From assembly GCA_030386875.1 (NCBI GenBank), contig CM059562.1, forward strand, positions 47,389,757-47,453,756: a DNA stretch of 64,000 nucleotides, in the 5' to 3' direction. Below the pieces are notes generated by a model. That model worked only from the letters and a program-made list of their open reading frames with translations, was not told the DNA's origin and ran no database searches. Origin of the DNA: Morinoia aosen. Lineage: Eukaryota; Arthropoda; Malacostraca; Amphipoda; Talitridae. How positions within the stretch are numbered: position 1 is the stretch's first letter; every line of letters starts with the position of its first letter. Both the position numbers and the translations under genes were made by a program. This document shows positions 34,501 to 42,805 of this stretch, in pieces.

Positions 34501-34997
34501 TTCCTCGCCTCATCAGAAGTCACGTCGGGAAGTAAACACATATAGGCTTTAAGATTAGCAACGTGAGTACGGAAAGTCTTTGTTTCGCAGAAGTCTGGAT
34601 CGGTAGTCCTTTTCCGGCCCCTGAACAAGGGAAGCTCGGCACTAGACAGTATCGTACTCCCCCTTTGCAAAGTCGTGGTTACACTACCACTCGTCGTCGG
34701 ACCACTCGCGGTCGTCACTGTCGTCACACTCGGAGAACTGAACTTGAATGTCTGAGTAGTCATGACGGTAGACACAACTGTCGTAGGCACTGGTCCTGAT
34801 ATAACTGTCGTAGGCACTGGTCCTGACATAACTGTCGTAGGCACTGGTCCAGACACAACTGTCGTAGGCACTGGTCCAGACATAACTAGTGTTCCAGGTA
34901 ACGTACCACTATATGTCGGCACAGATACTCGTCCACTACTAGTCGTTGTTTCTGTCGAACGAATGAACTCACTGTCTGAATCAGAATCCGATATCAT
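31503..34997 (-). pseudogene. gag-pol: Gypsy-3 Gag, protease and RT N-terminal half
   Basis: The frame is open up to 35012, but the first ATG is at 34995-34997 (MISDSDSDSEF), which I take as the start. An acidic N-terminus is followed by four tandem SGPVPTTV units (DNA 34775-34885), then a capsid-like region (about residues 120-330 of the frame). Two zinc knuckles follow: CSLCNTTDHVQSMC (about 33670-33710) and CYRCGKVGHFAREC (about 33570-33615) with an RGRGRGRG tail. Protease shows ALIDSGSDRCLVS (DSGS, about 33135). The RT N-terminus has PVIDFRELN and FLSLDLRSAFHQV with LPFGLSSSPSVF at the end, where TAA 31503-31505 cuts it. Gag and Pol share one frame. Confidence 0.9.
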
Positions 34998-35012
34998 ATC
35001 ACACAACAACAA

Positions 35013-35544
35013 GGAAAAGTGTCACATAGCTATAATCACCCTCACAAAAATAAATGAACCACACGTCAGAAATCCTCATCAAAATATTACTAAGAAATGA
35101 AAGACTAAAACTTTCCCTCAGACGTAGAAACTAATCAACTAATTTATCAATAAACTCGTTACAAGAATGCAACTGTACCGCTCTTAAACAATGTAAAATG
35201 ACGCAAAACACCATTACATAGGATCCGACCTGGATACATAAAATCATCAAAACCCAAAAAAAAATTACAGGTACAGTGTACTCAACTGGTATCTCGGCAA
35301 CACGCCACGGCAGGACAGCAGTCGGCGCAGCTGTTTTCAAGGTCACGGGCGATGTGGTGTGCACTCCCACAGCCCAGACGACGAGCCAGCTGATCCCAAG
35401 GTCACACGCCCAGCGCTGCGAAACAGCAGAGCAGCAACGCTTGCACTGGTCCGGCTGCGTAGCGTCGATGTGCTTGCAAGGTCTCACACTGCACGTTAAC
35501 AGCACAGCACTCAGTTTCTTTACACCTTTACACTAACACTGTTC
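35013..35544 (-). other. Gypsy-3 leader, part 1, with a membrane-type open frame
   Basis: The minus-strand frame 35131-35532 has no ATG but encodes about 130 residues: Cys-rich at the start (CSVRPCKHIDATQPDQCKRC), then two hydrophobic stretches (LGISWLVVWAVGV and VPVIFFWVLMILCIQVGSYV). It lies between the primer site and Gag. It may be an exon of a spliced accessory product or chance. Part 2 of the leader is at 40646-40730 and part 3 at 41432-41917. Confidence 0.35.
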
Positions 35545-35549
35545 GGTAT

Positions 35550-35937
35550 TATCACAACCTACACTATAGCACAGTATAGGTTTCACATAGACATAGACAC
35601 AACATAGTAATAGACATCAAGTTAGGTAAAATAGTTTACTCACCTCTTGGATACCTTACAACATAACTAGATACTCAGATACCAGAATGTGGTTAGCGAG
35701 AGCAGAGCGGAGATAGAAAGGAATATATAGAATAGGGTAGCATAGAATTAGTACATTAGTTTAGAAATTAAGAAGTTAGATACCAACCACAGTAGGTAAT
35801 ATTATTTACACACTCGGTCAACATTTACTTGTTGTCGAGCCCGAGTTCACTTGTAGACTGACTGCGAGTGTTGCTGTCTCGAGCGTTGCCAACTATTGGT
35901 CTCTCTAACTAGAACTTACACTACTCGCTATATTACA
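35550..35937 (-). repeat. Gypsy-1 3' LTR
   Basis: 388 bp; minus-strand start TGTAATATAGCGAGTAGTG, adjacent to the polypurine tract at 35938-35955. Confidence 0.93.
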
Positions 35938-36001
35938 CCCCTCCCTCCTTAATTAGAAACCCCCCCTGTATCCCCAGTCCCCTTATTCAGTATAGTCAAT
36001 C

Positions 36002-39000
36002 CTAAAGGTCCATTCTCACCACAGGCTTCCGAGCTCGGGTAGACCTGCGCGAGATGCTAGCGCTTGGAGGCTCGTGCATCCTAGCCTCCTGGGTGGGAAT
36101 CGGGTAATCAGGTGTTTCGGAGTCAGGTTCATGGGTCGGAGGTGGTGGGTATGAATTTTGAGCAGGTTGTGGAAACACAACGGTTTCCTCCGTAGGTTGT
36201 TCCAAGGGTTCAGGGATGGTGTTCGAGCAGGTAATAACTTGGTCCTGGTGTCGACGAACGACCTCTCCCCCCTTCAGTTGGCACTTGTAGGATACCGGGC
36301 CTGTTTTCTCAATGGTGGTAGCAGGGGTCCATTTTGGGGAACCCGGCGTGTATTGACGGACCATCACAGGTGACTCCAGCGGAATGTCAACCGCGCGATA
36401 CCCTGGGTGGTATCTTTTCTGAGCGTCCTGGCGTTGAGCAACTTTGGACGCGATTGCTTCTGACGGCCAAAGCAGATCAAGACGAGAGCGAACTTTCCTG
36501 CCTAACATCAGTTCGGCAGGCGTAACACCTGTTGTCGTGTGAGGTGTTAGCCGATAGTTGAACAGGAACCTGTCTAGTGCTAGGCGTAGGGGTTCCGTTG
36601 ACTTCCGTATATTCTTCTTGAAAGTTTGTACCATGCGCTCTGCCAGTCCATTAGTTGAAGGGTGGTATGGTGCGCTTGTAATATGTCGCATACCACATGC
36701 CTTCACAAATTCTTGGAATTCAGCCGATGTGAAACACGTTGCGTTGTCTGAAACAATTGTTACTGGGAATCCAAATGTCGCAAAAGTGTGTTTCAGGCAC
36801 AAGATCGTTTCGCTAGAGGTTGTAGTAGATGTGGGAAAAATTTCAACCCACTTAGAGTGTGCATCCACGATCACTAGGTAGTATTTTCCATCCATTGGGC
36901 CCGCGTAGTCAATGTGTATGCGATGCCAAGGCTTTGCAGGCCATTCCCACGGATGGAGTTCAGCTTTCGTCGGTGCGGCTCGAGTGCTCAGGCACTCGCT
37001 GCATGACTTAGTTGTTTCTTCTAGATCTTTATCCAGAAGGGGCCACCACACGTAGCTGCGAGCTAACTCCTTCATCCTGGATGATCCAGCATGACCAGAG
37101 TGAAGTTCCTCCACAATGGCTTGTCTGAGAGCTTGGGGTACAATAATTCTTGCCCCCCAGAGCACACAGCCATTTTGTGTGGACAATTCGTCTCGCCTCC
37201 TAGTATACGGAGCGAGATCAGGGTCACCAATTACCATCGAAGGCCAGCCTACTTGGCAGTATTTGTATACCTTTGAAAGTACTGGGTCCCTTAGGGTGCT
37301 GTCGCGGATGTGGGTGCTGGTGACTGGAGCTGACTCGAGGAAGTTTACTAAGGACGTCCATTCCGCAGGAATAGGTGTGGCTTCCTCGGGAGTTGTCAAG
37401 GGTAGACGACTGAGAGCATCAGCCGTACCCAACAGCACGCCAGACCGGTGACGCAAGGTGAACTTGTAGGACTGCAGTAGTAAAGCCCACCTTTGGATGC
37501 GCCCGGATGCCATCGGAGGAATGCTTCTACCCGGATCAAATAGTCCTAACAAAGGTTTGTGGTCCGTAACCACAGTGAAATCCTGTCCCCACAGGTAGCA
37601 ATGAAATTTTCGAAGTGCGAACACCATAGCTAGGGCTTCTTTCTCAGTTTGAGAGTAGTTGCGTTCTGTTGCTGTTAGAGTTCGGGAGGCAAAATAGGCG
37701 GGGCGTTCAATCCCATCAATAAGGTGACACAGCACCGCTCCCACACCATACGCACTACTGTCAGCCACTACCACTATGGGTTTCTGAGGGTCAAAGTGGA
37801 CTAGAGTCTGAGAGTCCAGGAGGGCTTGTTTAGATTTCTGGAAGGCTCTCTCCTGACTTGCATCCCATTTCCAAGGGGTTTTATCCCTCAGTAAGGTATT
37901 TAGGGGCTCCAGCATGGTTGCAGATGATTTTAGAAATTTCCTATAGAAATTTAACAGCCCCAGGTAGGCTCTCAGTTGAGTCACATTAGTAGGAGCTGGT
38001 GCATTCTGGATTGCTGCTACCTTCTCGGCAGTGGGGTGCAATCCGTCCTTGTCGATTTGGTATCCAAGGTAGGATACCTGTGGCACTCCAATTTGACATT
38101 TATCCATTTTCAGTTTTAGCCCTGCCTCCTGTAGTTTAGATAAGACTTGATAGAGACGCTTGTTGTGCTCTTTCTCATTAGTGGCACTCACCAGGACGTC
38201 ATCCAGGTAGCAGAACACTCCTGGGAGGCCCTGCAATAGTCCTTCCATGGCACGCTGAAAGATTCCAGGTGCGGACGCAATTCCAAAGCTGAGACGGTTG
38301 TAGGCAAATAAACCTCTGTGGGTGTTTATTACCGTGAGTTCCTTGGAGTCTTCATCCAAGGGTAGTTGAGCGTATGCCTGAGACATATCTAGCTTGGAGT
38401 ATATAACTCCTCCTGCTAACCCGCTAAATAGATCCTCCACTCGGGGTATGGGGTAGGTATCAAGCCTAGTGGCTCTGTTGACTGTGAGTTTGTAATCCCC
38501 ACATATGCGGATGCTTTGATCAGCCTTGAGCACAGGGACGATCGCCGCCGCCCATCTTGAATACTGTACAGGGGTGAGGATACCTTCCTGCACCAGTCTA
38601 TCAAGTTCAGCCTCCACCTTAGGTCTAAGTGTGTAAGGCACGTTCCTGGCCTTACAGAACTTTGGTGGTATGGCTGGATCCACTTCTATTTTGAATTTTC
38701 TTCCCTTAAAGCAACCTAGACCTTGTTGAAAAAGGTCGGGGAATTTATTTGCTAACTCTTCAGGGCAAGTGATCACTTTGTTGACATTATTGGAAACTAT
38801 AGTTAGCCCAAGGAAATCAATCAGGTCCCTACCCAGCAAGGCTGGCCCCTCCCTGTCTACAACCACAATAGTTGCTAGCTGAGGAACCATACCACTAGAT
38901 TCACGCTGGATGTTAGCCCTAATCTCCCCACAAACTACCAGCTCTGCTCCCCCATAAGTCCTGAGCTTAACATCAGAAGGTCTCAGCTCGGGTCTTGACT

Positions 39001-40018
39001 TAGCTGGAATTTTAGAGTAGGTGGCAATTGAAAGGATAGACCTGGCAGCACCTGTATCTACCTCCATCTCTAATGGCACACCATTTAGTAACAATTTTAT
39101 TTTGATTGGGGGTTTCATTTCCTCGGCTAAAGCAAAAATGTCCCCATAACATCCTGGATTGGGGGCTGGGTAGTCTGCACTGGTTCCATTGCTAGTTCCA
39201 TTAGGGTTAGGGTGGTTTTCCCTCCCCCTTTTTTCATGCATAGCATGCACAAAATTATTTTTGTTGCCTTTATCAGATTTCTTAATTGTCAATTTAAAAC
39301 AACATTTCTTAAGATGGCCTTTTTGGCCACAACCATGACAAACACTGTCTTTATAGGGGCAATCTCTACGCCAGTGCAGATTACCACAGCCGCTGCATGC
39401 TGATTTGGGGTTAGCTTGAGTCTGAGTTTTGCCCTGAGGCTTAATAGCAGTTTGCTTAACTCTGCTCTGGCCTACATTTAGAATTGAATTTGGTTGCCTC
39501 AACCCCACTGTTTCTCTCAGTGTGGTTTCTTTAGCAGTAGCTAGATCCATGGCCTTTTGCCATGTCAGGCCAGCCTCATTTAGCAAGCAATTTTGAATTT
39601 CATTACTGGACACACCCAAAATGAAACGATCCAGCAGGGTCTCTTCTAGCACTTCCTGTTTGAAATTACAGGTATTAGAAAGTGCTTTCAAGCTAGCCAC
39701 AAAATCCGCAATGCTTTCCCCTTGTCTCTGGTTCCGCTTATGAAACCTAAACCTCTCAAAGATTTGATTTCTTGTTGGCTTAAAATGCCGTCTCAACGCT
39801 TCCACAATCTCGTCATAAGTAGCATCAAGTACTTTTTTAGGAGACACGAGGTCTCTAATGAGCCTAGCAATTTTAGGACCCACTAGTGAAATTAAGGTGG
39901 GGGCTTTTTTATTTTCCTCTATTTTGTTTATTAAAAAATAGCAGTGTAATCTAGTTTCATAGTCTCCAAATTCCTCCTCTACAGGATTAAATTCTCCTAC
40001 TGAACCTATCAATGGCAT
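36002..40018 (-). CDS. gag-pol: Gypsy-1 Gag-Pol polyprotein, intact
   Basis: 1338 residues from an ATG at 40016-40018. Capsid region about 1-200. Two zinc knuckles at 208-240 (CSGCGNLHWRRDC, CHGCGQKGHLKKCC). Protease EVDTGAARSIL with the catalytic Asp at 320-321. Reverse transcriptase about 440-690 with SKLDMSQAYAQL and CYLDDVLV (YLDD at 604-607). RNase H with VVVADSSAYGVGAV (about 752), TEKEALAM and VVTDHKPLL. Integrase zinc site LHSGHAG...CSEC (973-1009) and catalytic Asp1037, Asp1091, Glu1127 (DX35E). A Pro-rich C-terminus follows. All catalytic residues are present. The single Gag-Pol frame, K02A2.6-like Pol and serine-tRNA primer suggest the Mag-like lineage; this assignment is from memory and needs a tree. 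Confidence 0.95.
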   Translation of the reverse strand: MPLIGSVGEFNPVEEEFGDYETRLHCYFLINKIEENKKAPTLISLVGPKIARLIRDLVSPKKVLDATYDEIVEALRRHFKPTRNQIFERFRFHKRNQRQGESIADFVASLKALSNTCNFKQEVLEETLLDRFILGVSSNEIQNCLLNEAGLTWQKAMDLATAKETTLRETVGLRQPNSILNVGQSRVKQTAIKPQGKTQTQANPKSACSGCGNLHWRRDCPYKDSVCHGCGQKGHLKKCCFKLTIKKSDKGNKNNFVHAMHEKRGRENHPNPNGTSNGTSADYPAPNPGCYGDIFALAEEMKPPIKIKLLLNGVPLEMEVDTGAARSILSIATYSKIPAKSRPELRPSDVKLRTYGGAELVVCGEIRANIQRESSGMVPQLATIVVVDREGPALLGRDLIDFLGLTIVSNNVNKVITCPEELANKFPDLFQQGLGCFKGRKFKIEVDPAIPPKFCKARNVPYTLRPKVEAELDRLVQEGILTPVQYSRWAAAIVPVLKADQSIRICGDYKLTVNRATRLDTYPIPRVEDLFSGLAGGVIYSKLDMSQAYAQLPLDEDSKELTVINTHRGLFAYNRLSFGIASAPGIFQRAMEGLLQGLPGVFCYLDDVLVSATNEKEHNKRLYQVLSKLQEAGLKLKMDKCQIGVPQVSYLGYQIDKDGLHPTAEKVAAIQNAPAPTNVTQLRAYLGLLNFYRKFLKSSATMLEPLNTLLRDKTPWKWDASQERAFQKSKQALLDSQTLVHFDPQKPIVVVADSSAYGVGAVLCHLIDGIERPAYFASRTLTATERNYSQTEKEALAMVFALRKFHCYLWGQDFTVVTDHKPLLGLFDPGRSIPPMASGRIQRWALLLQSYKFTLRHRSGVLLGTADALSRLPLTTPEEATPIPAEWTSLVNFLESAPVTSTHIRDSTLRDPVLSKVYKYCQVGWPSMVIGDPDLAPYTRRRDELSTQNGCVLWGARIIVPQALRQAIVEELHSGHAGSSRMKELARSYVWWPLLDKDLEETTKSCSECLSTRAAPTKAELHPWEWPAKPWHRIHIDYAGPMDGKYYLVIVDAHSKWVEIFPTSTTTSSETILCLKHTFATFGFPVTIVSDNATCFTSAEFQEFVKACGMRHITSAPYHPSTNGLAERMVQTFKKNIRKSTEPLRLALDRFLFNYRLTPHTTTGVTPAELMLGRKVRSRLDLLWPSEAIASKVAQRQDAQKRYHPGYRAVDIPLESPVMVRQYTPGSPKWTPATTIEKTGPVSYKCQLKGGEVVRRHQDQVITCSNTIPEPLEQPTEETVVFPQPAQNSYPPPPTHEPDSETPDYPIPTQEARMHEPPSASISRRSTRARKPVVRMDL

Positions 40019-40241
40019 ATTGAATTTTTAGTAAGTCAAAAACACACTGTAAAAAAAAAATTTCACAGCACAAATAGTACAATCACTTGATCAATTTTAA
40101 TTTTCTCCACTAGTCTAGCCAGTCTAGCAACACCAGTGAGCAGAAAAAACAATAACAAGAAATTTCACTAGGCAAATTTTATGTTCCCTCACTAGTCAGT
40201 AGTCACTACCACTTAGTCACTTCCAGCAGTTCTACCAAATC

Positions 40242-40252
40242 CTCGTCGCCAA
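40242..40252 (-). promoter_or_regulatory. Gypsy-1 primer binding site
   Basis: TGGCGACGAGG on the minus strand, one or two bases after the 5' LTR. It is complementary to CCTCGTCGCCA, the expected 3' end of tRNA-Ser(GCU) with CCA added. It primes minus-strand DNA synthesis. Gypsy-2 has the same site at 55533-55543. Confidence 0.8.
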
Positions 40253-40640
40253 TATCACAACCTACACTATAGCACAGTATAGGTTTCACATAGACATAGA
40301 CACAACATAGTAATAGACATCAAGTTAGGTAAAATAGTTTACTCACCTCTTGGATACCTTACAACAAAACTAGATACTCAGATACCAGAATGTGGTTAGC
40401 GAGAGCAGAGCGGAGATAGAAAGGAATATATAGAATAGGGTAGCATAGAATTAGTACATTAGTTTAGAAATTAAGAAGTTAGATACCAACCACAGTAGGT
40501 AATATTATTTACACACTCGGTCAACATTTACTTGTTGTCGAGCCCGAGTTCACTTGTAGACTGACTGCGAGTGTTGCTGTCTCGAGCGTTGCCAACTATT
40601 GGTCTCTCTAACTAGAACTTACACTACTCGCTATATTACA
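40253..40640 (-). repeat. Gypsy-1 5' LTR
   Basis: 388 bp, promoter side of the element. Near-identical to the 3' LTR, which implies little time since insertion. Confidence 0.93.
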
Positions 40641-40734
40641 GGTATGTAACCTGTTATCACATACACTTCACACAATTGTTCTCGTAGTTGGAGAATCAGT
40701 ACCGTCGTTCGTAGAATAGTCTTTAACACATACA

Positions 40735-41427
40735 TGTAGCATTCGCTACAAAGCGTAAAATTATAAACTTTCCCATTCGCACTTAAATAAGATAATTATT
40801 AGCATTAAAAATCTTACTCTAAATTATTATTAATAATTTTCTACTTATAATAAGTAATCCTTAAAGTTTCTGTGCAAAAAGCATAAAATTAAAAGTCACG
40901 ATTGACATGTTCGTGATTTAAGCCTCTGAATTTGGCATCACCAGCTCGTGCATACCGCGTTCGTGACCTCAACGACATCGCCAAACGCCACCACACAATC
41001 AGTTCCCTGGGCCTCTTTTTTGGGACTTGTTTTGGGCCTTGCTTATTTTACCTGAGTCTAAGCCTAAGATTTCACTTCCAGGCTAGCTAAACTACCTGTT
41101 TCGACTAAGATAACTATCTTGTCCGGCTTGGGATTAATAAAGCCGATACCTTTAATTGAGAGTCTAAAGTGGGGCTTATATAAATTCCAAACACACACCC
41201 ACACCGTCGACTTCGTCACTCGCCGGAGCCTTTCGCCTGCAACGGACTGCGAACCATCTTCAGCCAAGTTCTTCAGTAAACCAAGACTCGGCGGTCCTTT
41301 CCGGCTCCTTCAAATAAACCAGAGACAAACAAGCTGAGTTCCCTCGCCTTATTACCCTTCTCTCATGGTTTACAAATACTTATCGATTCACGTTTAGGTT
41401 TGGCCATACCCACGGCTAAACCTAACA
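40735..41427 (+). mobile_element. Solo LTR of family B
   Basis: 693 bp, TGTAGCATTC...CCTAACA, flanked by TACA (40731-40734 and 41428-41431). It matches the ends of 23067-24910, including a shared AT-rich first 200 bp and an AATAAA near the 3' end (41314). No internal region is present, consistent with LTR-LTR recombination. It lies in the Gypsy-3 leader. The minus-strand frame 41064-41267 inside it has no domain. Confidence 0.88.
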
Positions 41428-41460
41428 TACACGAAGTAAGCGAGCTCGCAGACGTCCACG

Positions 41461-41799
41461 TCACTCCTTTCGTTGGTAGTTCATGCAGAGTTGCACGTTG
41501 CAGTGATCTCCGTCTTTTTCCAAGTCAAGACGCACGGTATTAGTCTCTCCAAGAGGGACTTTGAACTCCAAATCGTAAGTATTTTTCAGACGCTCTTCCG
41601 AAACACGTCGCACCACAATACGAAATACGTTATTATACGCTTCCGGGGCTTCCTGGACTTCTCTTCCTTTCACTGATCCTTTGTCCTTAATAATGCCGTC
41701 GGTGTCGCCAAACCGAAACACCCGTAATGAAGCGATGCGCAGACACCCACTCGTAGAAATCACGAGAATTTCCGTAGACACACGATCAACGTAGGATCA
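41461..41799 (-). other. Gypsy-3 leader open frame near the 5' LTR
   Basis: An open frame of about 110 codons on the sense strand of Gypsy-3, starting 118 bp after the 5' LTR. It lacks an ATG; the best starts are GTG or TTG. The product looks protein-like (mixed polarity; RIVVRRVSEERLKNTYDLEF and VPLGETNTVRLDLEK) and would be a small beta-rich, soluble protein, but I recognise no domain. It could be the 5' exon of a spliced accessory gene or a chance frame. Confidence 0.35.
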
Positions 41800-41902
41800 C
41801 TGTCGAATCTCCAGACGTTACTACAGCCTTCTTTATTCACCGAAGTCAACGAACCTCCTTCACTTCACAAGTATCAAGGATTACACGTCGTGGTTCCGAA
41901 AC

Positions 41903-41917
41903 ATAACTGGCCACCAG
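41903..41917 (-). promoter_or_regulatory. Gypsy-3 primer binding site
   Basis: TGGTGGCCAGTTATG on the minus strand, just after the 5' LTR. It begins with the TGG complementary to tRNA CCA; I cannot name the tRNA. It is different from the Gypsy-1/2 primer. Confidence 0.65.
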
Positions 41918-42136
41918 TATCTGGGCCGAGGGGTAGACAAAGACGAGTAGAGTTTCCGCGTGTACTTGGTGCAGGGGTTACAGATCTCCAAATGCGCTTC
42001 TAGAAGCCGCTCACATAGCATTTATACTGTCAAATTGCTGACTAAGCGTGCGCACTGCGGCAGAGCCGCGCCCAGGCGTAGCATTACCATACGTACGAAC
42101 AGATGTACAGAGAAAGTGCGCAACCGCGCCGGCACA
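41918..42136 (-). repeat. Gypsy-3 5' LTR
   Basis: 219 bp, same length as the 3' LTR; ends at the TGGA duplication 42137-42140. Confidence 0.92.
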
Positions 42137-42329
42137 TGGAGTAAGAGACAGTGACTGGAATGAGCCAGTCAGGTAGAATGGTTAGTAATGACCCAATATG
42201 CCTGGGGATGGTGTTTTGACATACTGGCTATCCCAGTGATGCCATCCAATGGCAGCTTGTGACAAGGATTGGTAGATCCTGAGTAGTTTAGGGGACAAGT
42301 CTGGTACCAGGTGCTGAACTCTTTGTGTG

Positions 42330-42740
42330 TATTATAGAGTGGATAGCCCTACACTAGAGCACAGCGCAGGTTCCACATAGACACCAAATATTTATAGTAC
42401 TGAACACAATACCATGCAATGACACAGCATGTTAGGTAAATAGTTCACTCACCTCTTGGATACCTTAACTTAATACTCCATTTTCAATACTGTGGCTAGC
42501 AAGAGTAGAGCGGAGATAGACGGGAAATGTATAGTATAGGGTAGAATAGAATTAGTACATTAGTTTAGAACTTAAGAAGTTAGATACCAACCACAGTAGT
42601 TAATTATGTACACACTCGGTCAACATTTTCTTGTTGTTGAATCCGAGGCCAATAGCAGACTGACTCGCGAGTGTTGCCCTATCGAGCGTTGCCAACTTTC
42701 GGTCTCTCTAACTAGAACTTACACTACTCGCTATATTACA
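42330..42740 (-). repeat. Gypsy-2 3' LTR
   Basis: 411 bp; TGTAATATAG start next to the GGGAGGGG polypurine tract (42741-42755) on the minus strand. Confidence 0.93.
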
Positions 42741-42805
42741 CCCCTCCCTCCTTAATTAGAAACCCCTCCCTGTATCCCCAGTCCCCTTATTCAATATAGT
42801 CAATC

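Larger units (their letters stand above)
35550..40640 (-). mobile_element. Gypsy-1: complete, young Ty3/Gypsy element
   Basis: Both LTRs are exactly 388 bp (35550-35937 and 40253-40640) and I see essentially one difference between them (acaacataact against acaacaaaact). The 5-bp target duplication GGTAT is at 35545-35549 and 40641-40645. The primer site TGGCGACGAGG (40242-40252) directly follows the 5' LTR and is complementary to the 3' end of tRNA-Ser(GCU) as I know it. A polypurine tract (AAGGAGGGAGGGG) abuts the 3' LTR. One uninterrupted Gag-Pol frame fills the interior. It is inserted in the leader of Gypsy-3. Confidence 0.95.
27085..42136 (-). mobile_element. Gypsy-3: Ty3/Gypsy element with extra open frames, nested insertions
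   Basis: LTRs of exactly 219 bp (27085-27303 and 41918-42136), starting TGTGCCGG and ending CCCAGATA on the minus strand, with TGGA target duplication. Minus-strand order from the 5' LTR: leader with open frames, Gag-protease-RT (34997-31503), RT-RNase H, integrase, then a small membrane-type exon (28725-28378). A TGG primer site (TGGTGGCCAGTTATG, 41903-41917) follows the 5' LTR after one base, and a GGGGGAAGG polypurine stretch precedes the 3' LTR. Gypsy-1 and a family-B solo LTR sit in its leader. A stop in RT and a frameshift before integrase make this copy defective. Confidence 0.9.
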
